DNA of 12,815 nucleotides from an uncultured Eubacteriaceae bacterium (GCA_945938055.1 CAMEUH010000050.1:1-12815), one strand, 5' to 3'; numbered from the stretch's first letter, positions 1 through 7,490 are shown. Notes: generated from the letters alone by a model not told the origin. Program-made: numbers and translations.

Positions 1-269
1 GCACACACCTTGTCATTGGAACAAATTTCCTGTTTCAGCCATGCAAATTCTTCTTCCGACACACGATGGACTTCATTGGGATGAATTCCCAGTGCCGCGT
101 AGATAAAATCATGTGTTCTGCTAAGCTCTACTGTCCTGTGACAGGAAGCAATGTCCGAAGCCACATTTACAACAGTATCAATTCCATTTTCCAAAAGACT
201 TCCCAGGATTTCTTCCCGATCCTCATCAAACTTTTCATCATCATAATGGGCATGTGTTTCAAATATCAT
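1..269 (-). CDS. tatD: TatD-family metal-dependent hydrolase, N-terminal part (cut by window edge)
   Basis: The first 89 codons of a TatD-type hydrolase, a TIM-barrel metal-dependent enzyme usually described as a 3'-5' DNA exonuclease. The protein begins MIFETHAHYDD. The HxH pair at residues 6 and 8 is the first metal-binding motif of the family, and the later segment AALGIHPNEV (around residues 60-69) is also typical. The rest lies beyond position 1. The start ATG at 269 is preceded by GGAAAG and lies inside the last codons of the MATE gene, an 11-base overlap, so translation is probably coupled. In many Firmicutes tatD follows metG directly. Here an exporter gene sits between them. The family call is firm; the exact substrate is not visible. 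Confidence 0.85.
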   Translation of the reverse strand, partial: MIFETHAHYDDEKFDEDREEILGSLLENGIDTVVNVASDIASCHRTVELSRTHDFIYAALGIHPNEVHRVSEEEFAWLKQEICSNDKVC

Positions 270-1620
270 TTCTCTTTCCAATCCTTCCCCGTACTACTAC
301 ATAACATATTACATGGATTGCAAATGTCACAAACCACGAAATTGCATAGGATAAATATAACACCTCAAGTGTATGTCTCTCCTGAAAAACAGTCTGAATC
401 CAAAGAATCCTGAATGCGCAGGCTCCAAGTAATGACACAATCATCGGCATGACCGAATATCCAAGTCCCCTCAAGGTACCTACCATGGTATCCATGAGCC
501 CACACAGAAAATATGGAAGACATATGTATGTCATTCGAAGGATTCCATAGGAGATTACCTGGGCATCATTACTGTAAATATGTAAAAGCGGTTTTCCAAG
601 AAGATAGAATCCCGTACCAAGGCCGCCTCCCACAACCGTAACCAGGAAAAGACACCATCCCAGCACTTTATTGATTCTGTCATATTTTCCTCCGCCATAA
701 TTCTGGCTGGTAAAGCTCAATGCCGTATGATGAAATGCATTCATGGAAACATATACAAATCCTTCCAGATTCGCCGCCGCCGCGTTTCCTGCCATGACAA
801 CCGAACCAAAGGAATTAATGGAAGACTGAATGATGACATTGGATAACGAAAACAACGTTCCCTGAATTCCTGCCGGAAGTCCATACCTTAACATTTCCAA
901 AAACTTATTTTTCTTTATGGAAAGCTTTGTCACATCCAGATGACAGGCACCCTCCATTCCAATCAGACATTTTGTTACCAGTATTGCAGAAACTGCCTGT
1001 GAAATAATCGTTGCCAGTGCAACTCCAGCAACTCCCATGTCAAAGACAATAACAAAAATAAGATTCAGTACGACATTCAAAATTCCTGCCGTCACCAGAT
1101 AATAAAGTGGCCTTCTGGTATCTCCGATTGCTCTTAAAATGGCACTTCCAAAATTATACAGCAAAGTAACCGGCATCCCAAGAAAATAGATTCTAAGGTA
1201 CAGCGCAGACTGGTCAATGACATTTTCCGGAGAAGCCATTAATACAAGCAAAGGCTTCACAAATACAACACCGATTCCAGCCAGGATTACTCCGCAAATC
1301 AGACTGGAAAGCACGGCAGTATGAACAGTCTCACTGACATCCTTTTCTTTTCCCGCTCCATAATACCTTGCCACAAGCACATTTGTTCCAACAGACAGAC
1401 CAATAAACACATTCATCAACAGATTTACCAGCGAACCAGTAGAACCGACTGCTGCTAATGCATCACTTCCGCAATAGCGTCCCACGACAATCGTATCCAC
1501 GGCATTAAATAAAAGCTGGAGAATACTGGAAAGCATAAGTGGAACCGCATACAAAATAATCTTCCCGGCAAGCGGTCCCTCACACATGTTCATTTCATAT
1601 TTACCGGCATTACTTTTCAT
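259..1620 (-). CDS. MATE-family multidrug/sodium antiporter
   Basis: A 453-residue polytopic membrane protein of the MATE (NorM/DinF-like) family, which exports cationic drugs or metabolites in exchange for Na+ or H+. Hydrophobic segments run over the whole length in two similar halves. The N-terminal region LFNAVDTIVVGRYCG and the following GSTGSLVNLL and ARYYGAGK segments are characteristic of the family. The start is placed at ATG 1620 because AGGAG lies seven bases upstream; an ATG at 1641 is in frame but has no good ribosome-binding site. The gene lies in the metG operon, 71 bases after the metG stop, and its 3' end overlaps tatD. The substrate cannot be read from the sequence. Length is normal for the family and nothing appears broken. 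Confidence 0.9.
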   Translation of the reverse strand: MKSNAGKYEMNMCEGPLAGKIILYAVPLMLSSILQLLFNAVDTIVVGRYCGSDALAAVGSTGSLVNLLMNVFIGLSVGTNVLVARYYGAGKEKDVSETVHTAVLSSLICGVILAGIGVVFVKPLLVLMASPENVIDQSALYLRIYFLGMPVTLLYNFGSAILRAIGDTRRPLYYLVTAGILNVVLNLIFVIVFDMGVAGVALATIISQAVSAILVTKCLIGMEGACHLDVTKLSIKKNKFLEMLRYGLPAGIQGTLFSLSNVIIQSSINSFGSVVMAGNAAAANLEGFVYVSMNAFHHTALSFTSQNYGGGKYDRINKVLGWCLFLVTVVGGGLGTGFYLLGKPLLHIYSNDAQVISYGILRMTYICLPYFLCGLMDTMVGTLRGLGYSVMPMIVSLLGACAFRILWIQTVFQERHTLEVLYLSYAISWFVTFAIHVICYVVVRGRIGKRNDI

Positions 1621-1647
1621 CTCTTTACTCCTGCCCTGCATTAAACA

Positions 1648-1667
1648 GGCACCGCAAATGCGGTGCC
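1648..1667 (-). terminator. Intergenic hairpin between metG and the MATE gene, possible weak terminator or attenuator
   Basis: A perfect 9-bp inverted repeat, GGCACCGCA and TGCGGTGCC, with a two-base spacer. On the minus transcript it is followed only by TGTTTAA, so the U-tract is poor. It lies just after the metG stop and just before the ribosome-binding site of the MATE gene. It may reduce read-through or stabilise the metG part of the mRNA rather than fully terminate. Confidence 0.4.
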
Positions 1668-1691
1668 ATGCATATAACCTTCTGTATTTTC

Positions 1692-3653
1692 TTAACCAAT
1701 CTCTGCACCGGCAGGCATTGTCTTTTCCGATGTCAGAAGAGAAAGATTTCCTTTCTCATCCTCCGCACAAAGCAGCATTCCCTGTGATTCAATACCTGCT
1801 ATTGTTGCCGGCTTCAAATTCGTTACCACAACAACCTTTTTTCCTACCATCTCTTCTGCCGAATAATGAAGCTTAATTCCGGAAACAATCTGTCTTACCT
1901 CGCTTCCGATTTTAACCTTGGAGCAAAGAAGCTTCTTGGACTTCTTCACTTCCTCACACTCTAAGATTTCTCCAATCTGGAGCTGGATGGAATCGAAATC
2001 CTCTATGGTAATCTCCGGCTTTTTCTCAACATCAATGACTGTTTCCTCTTCTTTTGCCGGCTCTGCATTCTTTGCCTTTAATTCTTCAACCTTTGCCATG
2101 ACTTCATTTAAATCCAGCCTTGCAAACAGAATTTCCGGTTCCTTTGTTACGGTAGTTCCTGAGACATATCCGCCAAACTGATCCAGGTTATCAAATTCTC
2201 TCTTTCCTGCATTTAACTGTGCCAGAATCTTTTCCGAGGTCTTTGGCATGAACGGCTCTAAGAGGTTTGCACCTATGGTAATTCCTTCTACCAGATTGTA
2301 TAGCACGGTCTGAAGTCTTGTCTTTTTACTTTCATCCTTTGCCAGCGCCCATGGCATTGTCTCATCAATATATTTGTTACATCTTTTAAATACCGTAAAA
2401 ATCTCCGTAATGGCATCCGCAACACGGAGCTCCTTCATCTTTGCTTCAACCTTACCCTTAGCTGCTGTAACCGTATCCTTCAAATCCTTGTCAACATCTG
2501 CCTGGTCTGCACAGTCCTTTGCATCCACAACCTCGCCGCCAAAATATTTGTTACTCATGGCGATGGTTCTGTTTACCAGATTACCAAGTGTATTGGCAAG
2601 CTCTGAATTCAGTCGCTCTACCAGAAGCTCCCAGGTAATGACACCATCATTTTCAAACGGCATCTCATGAAGAACAAAATAACGTACAGCGTCAATCCCA
2701 AACATATCCACAAGGTCATCCGCATAGATTACATTTCCTTTGGATTTGCTCATCTTGCCATCCCCCTGCAGAAGCCACGGATGTCCGAAAATCTGCTTTG
2801 GAAGTGGCAAATCCAATGCCATTAACATAATAGGCCAATAAATCGTATGGAATCTTAAAATATCCTTTCCAATCAGATGAAGATCTGCCGGCCAGTACTT
2901 ATTGAACTTCTCGTCATGATTGCCATCCACATCATAACCAAGACCGGTAATATAGTTGCTTAATGCATCAATCCACACATACACCACATGTCTGTCATCA
3001 AAATCCACCGGAATTCCCCACTTAAAGGAGGTTCTTGATACACATAAATCCTGAAGCCCTGCTTTCAGGAAGTTATTCATCATTTCATTTTTACGGGACT
3101 CCGGCTGAATAAATTCCGGATGTTCCTCAATATACTGAATCAGTCTGTCAGAATACTTGCTCATCTTAAAGAAATAAGCTTCTTCCTTAGCCGGCTGACA
3201 AGGTCTTCCGCAATCCGGGCACTTTCCATCCACAAGCTGGGATGCCGTAAAGAAGGATTCACAAGGTGTACAGTACATTCCTTCGTACTCTCCCTTATAA
3301 ATGTCACCCTTGTCATACAGCTTCTTAAAAATCTTCTGCACCTGCTTCTCATGATACTCATCCGTGGTACGAATGAACTTATCATAGGAAGTATCCATTA
3401 AATCCCAGATTCTCTTGATTTCACCGGATACATTATCCACAAATTCCTTTGGGGTGATTCCGGCTTCCTCAGCCTTTAATTCTATCTTCTGACCATGCTC
3501 ATCCGTTCCGGTCTGGAAGAACACATCATAGCCCTGCTGTCTCTTAAATCTTGCAATGCTGTCTGCAAGCACGATTTCATAGGTATTTCCAATATGTGGC
3601 TTGCCGGAAGTGTATGCAATTGCTGTTGTAATATAATAAGGTTTCTTAGCCAT
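1692..3653 (-). CDS. metG: Methionyl-tRNA synthetase with C-terminal tRNA-binding domain
   Basis: Class I aminoacyl-tRNA synthetase that charges tRNA-Met in the cytosol (653 residues). The HIGN signature is at residues 20-23 and KMSKS at 300-304; together they form the ATP-binding and adenylation site. A zinc knuckle in the insertion domain has CxxC pairs at C128/C131 and C145/C148. After the helical anticodon-binding domain there is a charged, Lys/Glu-rich linker (around 525-547). The C-terminal OB-fold tRNA-binding module (about 548-653) contains the IQLQIGEILECEEV stretch. The start ATG at 3653 has AGGAG eight bases upstream. The gene is first in the operon metG-MATE-tatD. No T-box or other long leader is visible in the short upstream region. 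Confidence 0.97.
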   Translation of the reverse strand: MAKKPYYITTAIAYTSGKPHIGNTYEIVLADSIARFKRQQGYDVFFQTGTDEHGQKIELKAEEAGITPKEFVDNVSGEIKRIWDLMDTSYDKFIRTTDEYHEKQVQKIFKKLYDKGDIYKGEYEGMYCTPCESFFTASQLVDGKCPDCGRPCQPAKEEAYFFKMSKYSDRLIQYIEEHPEFIQPESRKNEMMNNFLKAGLQDLCVSRTSFKWGIPVDFDDRHVVYVWIDALSNYITGLGYDVDGNHDEKFNKYWPADLHLIGKDILRFHTIYWPIMLMALDLPLPKQIFGHPWLLQGDGKMSKSKGNVIYADDLVDMFGIDAVRYFVLHEMPFENDGVITWELLVERLNSELANTLGNLVNRTIAMSNKYFGGEVVDAKDCADQADVDKDLKDTVTAAKGKVEAKMKELRVADAITEIFTVFKRCNKYIDETMPWALAKDESKKTRLQTVLYNLVEGITIGANLLEPFMPKTSEKILAQLNAGKREFDNLDQFGGYVSGTTVTKEPEILFARLDLNEVMAKVEELKAKNAEPAKEEETVIDVEKKPEITIEDFDSIQLQIGEILECEEVKKSKKLLCSKVKIGSEVRQIVSGIKLHYSAEEMVGKKVVVVTNLKPATIAGIESQGMLLCAEDEKGNLSLLTSEKTMPAGAEIG

Positions 3654-3707
3654 TTTTCATTCTCCTTTTACTGCATTTCTTCACATATTTATACTGTCCT
3701 AGCATTT

Positions 3708-3736
3708 AGACTAACACCAAGGGAAATTTCTGTCAA
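3708..3736 (-). promoter_or_regulatory. Probable sigma-A-type promoter of the metG operon
   Basis: Read on the minus strand there is a consensus -35 TTGACA (3736-3731), a 17-base spacer and a -10-like TAGTCT (3713-3708). The -10 matches the consensus at only three positions. A TATAAA at 3693-3688 is an alternative -10 but has no good -35. The 5' leader would be about 50 bases. Confidence 0.45.
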
Positions 3737-3750
3737 TAAGAACTACCCCG

Positions 3751-3788
3751 GATATTTTAATATTATTTTGAAATAATTTTAAAATATC
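3751..3788. repeat. Near-perfect AT-only inverted repeat between divergent promoters
   Basis: The left arm GATATTTTAATATTATTT (3751-3768) and right arm AAATAATTTTAAAATATC (3771-3788) are separated by TG and pair at 17 of 18 positions. The right arm covers the presumed -35 of the plus-strand lipoprotein gene. The left arm lies directly upstream of the metG -35. It could be an operator for a dimeric regulator or a bendable UP-like element. As a hairpin it would be AT-only and weak for its length. Confidence 0.6.
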
Positions 3789-3807
3789 TGAATATTTATG
3801 TTATAAT
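3778..3807 (+). promoter_or_regulatory. Probable promoter of the lipoprotein gene, extended -10
   Basis: A perfect -10 TATAAT (3802-3807) is preceded by TGT, giving an extended -10 (TGn). The candidate -35 is the weak TTTAAA at 3778-3783, with 18 bases between. Transcription would start near 3814, leaving a leader of about 40 bases before the chosen ATG. Confidence 0.55.
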
Positions 3808-3853
3808 AACAGACGGATGCCTTGTGCATATCAAAATTATGGTGGTGTATAAC

Positions 3854-5623
3854 ATGAATTCTAACTATTTGCGGCGTATTTTATGCATTTTCTTATCCGC
3901 TTTGCTCATTGCAGGATGTTGTGCCTGCAGTTTCCCGGGAAACAATCCGAAAAATGCAGATGTACATGTATATGCAACAGACTCTTTTCAGGCATTTACA
4001 GATGACCTTTTTGTAGATGAAGTAACCTCGGACAGCATAACCCTGAACTATCTTCTTGCCCATCCGGAAAATTATGGTATTGAATCCTATGACGTAACTT
4101 ATGGTTCCACGGACATTTCCCTTTTGGATGATGATTCACAGACCATTCAGGCATTAAAATCCCTGAAATCTTTTAAATATCAGTCGCTCACCGAAGAGGA
4201 GCAGCTTACATATGACATTTTAAAAGACTATCTGGAGACCTATCTGGAGTATTCCGACTTATACTTATATGATAAGACCTTAAGTCCTACCATCGGTTTT
4301 AACTGCCAGCTTCCGGTTGTTCTTGCCGAATATTCCTTCCGTACAACACAGGATGTCTATGACTATGTGGAGCTTTTAAAACAAACCGATGAATATTTCC
4401 AGTTTCTCCTGGAACTTGAAAAAATGAAATCCGAAAAGGGCATTTTCATGATGGATGAAATTGCCGACATGATTATTGAACAATGTAACAATTTTACAAA
4501 AAATCCGGAAGAGAATTATCTGATTGAAATCTTTGATGGAAAAGTGGATGCCATGGAAGGCTTCTCCGCCGATGAAAAATCAAATCTGAAAGCAGAAAAC
4601 AAGGCTGCCATACTGGAACATGTCATTCCGGCTTACACCCTTCTTGCAGAAGGTCTTACAACACTTAAGGGAACCGGAAAATACGACGGCGGTTTATGCA
4701 ATTATCCGGACGGCGGAAAATATTATGAATACCTTGTCCGTTCCGGCACAGGTTCCAGCCGCTCCATTGAAGAAATTGAGGAACTGATTGATGATTACAT
4801 GAAACTGGGTTATCGCAAGATGGGAACAGCCTTAAGAGAAAACCCAGATGTTCTGGATTCAGCTTCGGATTACTCCTTTGGTATCGATGATCCATATGAC
4901 ATCCTGGAAGACCTTCAAAAACGTATTCAAAAGGACTTCCCAGCACTTCCGGAAACTTCTTATACCATTAAATACGTACACAAATCCTTAGAAGATAACA
5001 TGAGTCCGGCATTTTACATGACTCCGGCAATTGATGACTATTCAGAAAACTCCATTTACATTAATAACAAATCCCTTGAAGAGGGCCAGGAGCTTTATAC
5101 CACACTGGCACATGAAGGTTTTCCGGGGCATTTATATCAGACCGTATACACTGCTTCCAAAAATCTTGCTCCAGTTCGTTCTATCCTGAATTTCCCGGGC
5201 TATACGGAGGGCTGGGCAACTTATGTGGAACTTTTATCCTACGAAATGGGAGCCATCGATGAAACACTGGGGTCCCTTCTTTCTGCAAACCAGCTGATTG
5301 TCCTTGGTCTATATGCAAAATGCGATATCGGTGTGAATTACCACGGCTGGACTCTGGATGATGTTTCTTCCTATGTTGAATCACTCTTTGGAGATTTAGG
5401 TGACGACGTGATGGAAGAAATATATTATTCCATGGTCTCCGAACCTGCCAATTACTTAAAATACGTTGTCGGCTGTATGGAATTCATGGAACTTCGCCAG
5501 ACTGCTGAAGATACTCTCGGCGACCGCTTTGACCCGGTTGCATTTCATGATTTCATCATGACCACAGGCCCGGCTCCATTTGACATTATCCAGAACCGCA
5601 TGGAAAGCTGGATGAATCAATAA
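3854..5623 (+). CDS. DUF885-type putative zinc metallopeptidase, lipoprotein
   Basis: A 589-residue exported lipoprotein. The N-terminus MNSNYLRR is followed by a hydrophobic stretch ending in the lipobox IAGC, so the mature protein should be anchored to the outer face of the cell membrane through that Cys. The C-terminal half carries the two motifs of the DUF885 family: HEGFPGH at residues 420-426 and EGWATYVE starting with E452. Together they resemble a zinc site of the HExxxxH...E kind and suggest a peptidase-like role, which has not been proven for most members. The start ATG at 3854 is chosen over GTG 3824 because GGTGGT lies seven bases before it and it begins a proper signal peptide. 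It is a single gene with its own promoter and a strong terminator, transcribed away from metG. Confidence 0.85.
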   Translation: MNSNYLRRILCIFLSALLIAGCCACSFPGNNPKNADVHVYATDSFQAFTDDLFVDEVTSDSITLNYLLAHPENYGIESYDVTYGSTDISLLDDDSQTIQALKSLKSFKYQSLTEEEQLTYDILKDYLETYLEYSDLYLYDKTLSPTIGFNCQLPVVLAEYSFRTTQDVYDYVELLKQTDEYFQFLLELEKMKSEKGIFMMDEIADMIIEQCNNFTKNPEENYLIEIFDGKVDAMEGFSADEKSNLKAENKAAILEHVIPAYTLLAEGLTTLKGTGKYDGGLCNYPDGGKYYEYLVRSGTGSSRSIEEIEELIDDYMKLGYRKMGTALRENPDVLDSASDYSFGIDDPYDILEDLQKRIQKDFPALPETSYTIKYVHKSLEDNMSPAFYMTPAIDDYSENSIYINNKSLEEGQELYTTLAHEGFPGHLYQTVYTASKNLAPVRSILNFPGYTEGWATYVELLSYEMGAIDETLGSLLSANQLIVLGLYAKCDIGVNYHGWTLDDVSSYVESLFGDLGDDVMEEIYYSMVSEPANYLKYVVGCMEFMELRQTAEDTLGDRFDPVAFHDFIMTTGPAPFDIIQNRMESWMNQ

Positions 5624-5648
5624 GGACGATAATATAAAACCTAAAAGA

Positions 5649-5679
5649 ATCGCCGGATAAGAATTCCTTATCCGGCGAT
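5649..5679 (+). terminator. Strong intrinsic terminator, possibly bidirectional
   Basis: A perfect 13-bp stem, ATCGCCGGATAAG (5649-5661) with CTTATCCGGCGAT (5667-5679), and a five-base loop. On the plus strand it is followed by AAATTTTTTATC, which terminates the lipoprotein gene 25 bases after its stop. On the minus strand the stem is followed by TCTTTTAG, so it may also end the immunity gene array arriving from the other side. Confidence 0.9.
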
Positions 5680-5687
5680 GAAATTTT

Positions 5688-5789
5688 TTATCTTTCTGCA
5701 AAATCCCTAAAAATTTGCAAAATTGTTACCAGCTTATTTTCATCGCAATTTCCTTTGTACCAATTTTGAAGCCACTGTAATAAATCCAT
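5688..5789 (-). CDS. 33-residue ORF resembling the N-terminus of Imm53-type immunity proteins, probably truncated
   Basis: The ORF reads MDLLQWLQNWYKGNCDE and then sixteen further residues before the stop. The first part matches what I recall of the Imm53 N-terminus (a WLQxWYxxNCDG-like segment), but the diagnostic WEHxYG and TLDNPGW segments that should follow are missing. GGAGG lies seven bases before ATG 5789, an excellent ribosome-binding site; an in-frame ATG at 5822 would add eleven residues. The gene is last in the immunity array, 72 bases after the neighbouring stop and directly against the terminator. It is most likely a remnant whose 3' part was deleted. A genuine small protein remains possible. 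Confidence 0.45.
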   Translation of the reverse strand: MDLLQWLQNWYKGNCDENKLVTILQIFRDFAER

Positions 5790-5861
5790 TTTTTCTCCTC
5801 CCATTAGAATCTCAACTTCCATATTTTCAAGCGATGATACCAGTACTGTATTGAACAATAC

Positions 5862-6251
5862 TTACCATATGCATTTTAAGGATTCCAAATCACGCTGCAT
5901 CCCCGTATCGTAAGATAATTCTATTTCATCTTCATTATCTGGCCAAAGTTCATCTCCTAATGTATATCCCTCTAATGTAGTAATGAGTCCATCTTCGATA
6001 TATAACAAAAATCCTACTATTGGTTTTTTCTGAATCATTCCAATCACATCTCCGAAAATTATTCGTCCTTTAATAGGTTCTAATTCAATTGGATCTTTGT
6101 GTGACTCAAAATCAACAAATATCCCTACGCCACTCTCTTCTTCTGAAAGAATTTCCGAAGATTCAAATTGTATTCTCAGCTTATACAAAAATTCATCCTG
6201 ACCTTCTAAAAGCATCTTCATAACTCTATCAACTAATTTTTTATGTTTCAT
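5862..6251 (-). CDS. Putative orphan immunity protein (129 aa)
   Basis: A small soluble acidic protein without signal peptide or membrane segment. The C-terminal half has the segment GFLLYIEDGLITTLEGYTLGDELWP, which resembles a common unnamed family of small Firmicutes proteins often found beside polymorphic toxins; I do not know a named Pfam family for it. The start ATG at 6251 has AAGGAG close upstream. Only ten bases separate it from the stop of the preceding gene, so the two are co-translated. No toxin tip lies directly in front of it. The immunity role is inferred from size and from position at the end of an Rhs locus. Confidence 0.7.
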   Translation of the reverse strand: MKHKKLVDRVMKMLLEGQDEFLYKLRIQFESSEILSEEESGVGIFVDFESHKDPIELEPIKGRIIFGDVIGMIQKKPIVGFLLYIEDGLITTLEGYTLGDELWPDNEDEIELSYDTGMQRDLESLKCIW

Positions 6252-6261
6252 ACACCGCTCC

Positions 6262-6699
6262 TTAATCTATAAATGCTGTTCCAATATGAACAATACTATC
6301 TGAAAATAATACATATTTTATTGGTGCCCCAACTTCCTGTTCTTCCTTAATAATAATTAATCTAGTAAAAATTATTACTACAGCCATACCGGAAGAAATC
6401 ATATGTTCTAACGCAACACTAGGTTTCACACTTTTACCATCAAACTCTTCGTCCCACGAAATGACATAACACATTTCCCCCTTTGAACTATCGTTTATAA
6501 ATTTCTTGAGTTCTTCTATAGTTATGTGCTTTCCACAATAGATTATTTTTTTCTCATCTATCATTTCTAAAGTATTATGACAAAATCTACCAATAGCATC
6601 TTTTCTCTTTCTTGGATTTGATAATTCATATAACACTCTTTCTCTTTTGTTTTTTTTAATAAAATTATCTATAAACCTTTTTTCAATTAAATTCTCCAT
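6262..6699 (-). CDS. Putative orphan immunity protein (145 aa)
   Basis: An unnamed small cytosolic protein with a basic N-terminus (KNKRERVLYELSNPRKRKD, residues about 16-34), a middle segment with several acidic patches, and a hydrophobic beta-like stretch (AVVIIFTRLIIIKEE). ATG 6699 is preceded by GAGGGAG. The reading frame stays open upstream of this ATG to about 6816, but no better start is seen there. The gene forms a tight pair with 5862-6251. I recognise the general type as a hypothetical protein frequent in Firmicutes toxin-immunity regions, without a confident family name. No adjoining toxin is visible, so it is probably an orphan immunity gene. Confidence 0.7.
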   Translation of the reverse strand: MENLIEKRFIDNFIKKNKRERVLYELSNPRKRKDAIGRFCHNTLEMIDEKKIIYCGKHITIEELKKFINDSSKGEMCYVISWDEEFDGKSVKPSVALEHMISSGMAVVIIFTRLIIIKEEQEVGAPIKYVLFSDSIVHIGTAFID

Positions 6700-6809
6700 A
6701 ATTCTCCCTCTTATCCTTTTGAAGAGCCAGTGTTTGAACTCATATCCTAGTAAATTAGACAGATCATAATAAATCCTCGTCAGCGAAATTACTCCAAAGG
6801 CAATTTTCT

Positions 6810-7046
6810 TTAATCATTACTTTGCGATGCGTACATTTTTCTTGCATCATTTAAACACATTTTATTCGCTCCGCCTACATAGGTTGGATCATTATATTGT
6901 ACTTCATCATCTTCCCAACTGCAAATCGTACAAACTTCATATGTACCTGGCGGTTTTTCATGCAAAGTATAGTTGCCACAACATGGGCATTTATATCCCA
7001 TGCAAGATTTAACAATTCTTTTACTCATAATATAATACTGTGCCAT
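6810..7046 (-). CDS. Cysteine-rich CPCC-family protein, probable immunity-associated
   Basis: A 78-residue protein with the cysteine-rich CPCC motif: C20, C22 and C23 in YKCPCCGNYTL, then C39 and C42 in YEVCTICSWEDD, followed by DPTYVGGAN. This is the Cys_rich_CPCC family (Pfam), small zinc-ribbon-like proteins that occur often in toxin-immunity loci of Firmicutes. The role is not established. The start ATG at 7046 is chosen because AAGGAAG lies seven to eight bases upstream; a GTG at 7154 is in frame but lacks a ribosome-binding site and adds an unrelated N-terminus. The gene precedes the immunity-like pair in the same direction, with 110 bases in between. Confidence 0.8.
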   Translation of the reverse strand: MAQYYIMSKRIVKSCMGYKCPCCGNYTLHEKPPGTYEVCTICSWEDDEVQYNDPTYVGGANKMCLNDARKMYASQSND

Positions 7047-7144
7047 ATTGATTCTTCCTTTGATACAACATTTACAATTTATTTTCAAATTAAAATAGCG
7101 CCCTTTTAAAACATGCTCAAGTCTGTGATTTTGACATTTAAACT

Positions 7145-7305
7145 GTAAGCGCACAATAAGTTAGTGCCTACCCAAACAATTACATTCCATAAGATAATTA
7201 CTCTATATAGTAACGTTAGTTATAGTAATGCATAGTAACGTTAGGAGGTTAGTCATGGATCAAGTTACTAAAGTTCGTAAACAGTTAATGTCATTATTCC
7301 CTTAG
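7145..7305 (+). mobile_element. Possible IS66-type left-end remnant with a 16-codon stub of the first transposition gene
   Basis: GTAAGCG at 7145-7151 resembles the outer terminus of IS66-family elements. About 110 bases further on, a plus-strand ORF starts at ATG 7255 after GGAGG and reads MDQVTKVRKQLMSLFP before a stop at 7303-7305. The MDQVTK start is like that of IS66 accessory TnpA proteins as I recall them. The rest of an IS66 element is absent. If correct, this is the 5' end of an IS cut off by a deletion. It is on the opposite strand to all surrounding genes. The ORF could instead be a chance small peptide. Confidence 0.35.
7207..7244 (+). repeat. Two exact 13-bp direct repeats ATAGTAACGTTAG
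   Basis: ATAGTAACGTTAG occurs at 7207-7219 and 7232-7244, and a partial copy (TATAGTAATG) lies between them. The second copy runs straight into the GGAGG ribosome-binding site of the small plus-strand ORF at 7255. It could be a binding site for a transposition or regulatory protein in the presumed IS remnant. Confidence 0.6.
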
Positions 7306-7490
7306 GAATTCTTTATTTGTTGCCATGCCAAAAGAAAGTATTTCAAAATTAAGTGTGCAATCAAGCACTGATAGTTTTTTAAGATATAATTTGGCACAGA
7401 AAAACCTATTTGAGCAAAATCTGAACGAATGTAAATATTAATACTTTCTTCTTCATATGTTTTTGTGAGACTATCCCATAAATAATTATT
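7302..7490 (-). pseudogene. Headless coding-like remnant (62 codons), unidentified
   Basis: An open frame without ATG runs from just after three TAG triplets to a TAA at 7304-7302. The translation has normal protein character: charged and aromatic residues (TYEEESINIYIRSDFAQ), then a hydrophobic helix-like end (LIAHLILKYFLLAWQQ). It overlaps the last five bases of the immunity gene at 7486. I do not recognise the family. It may be the 3' remnant of another immunity or toxin gene whose front was lost. An open frame of this length by chance in AT-rich DNA cannot be excluded. Confidence 0.35.

Noticed and set aside
3654..3853. T-box or other riboswitch upstream of metG
   Set aside because: The leader is only about 50 bases from the predicted promoter and contains no T-box core, antiterminator or terminator.
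7047..7154. N-terminal extension of the CPCC protein from GTG 7154
   Set aside because: The added 36 residues do not belong to the CPCC family and lack a ribosome-binding site, whereas ATG 7046 has a good one. The segment instead overlaps the IS66-like terminus.
7294..7353. Minus-strand start MATNKEFLRE as a TfoX-like remnant
   Set aside because: Only ten codons before a stop, no ribosome-binding site, and another frame of the same strand is better supported as coding.
7466..7478. A second IS256-like end, because GACTATCCCA recurs as at the 11157 terminus
   Set aside because: Similarity stops after ten bases and the neighbouring sequence does not continue like an IS256 terminus; chance is sufficient.
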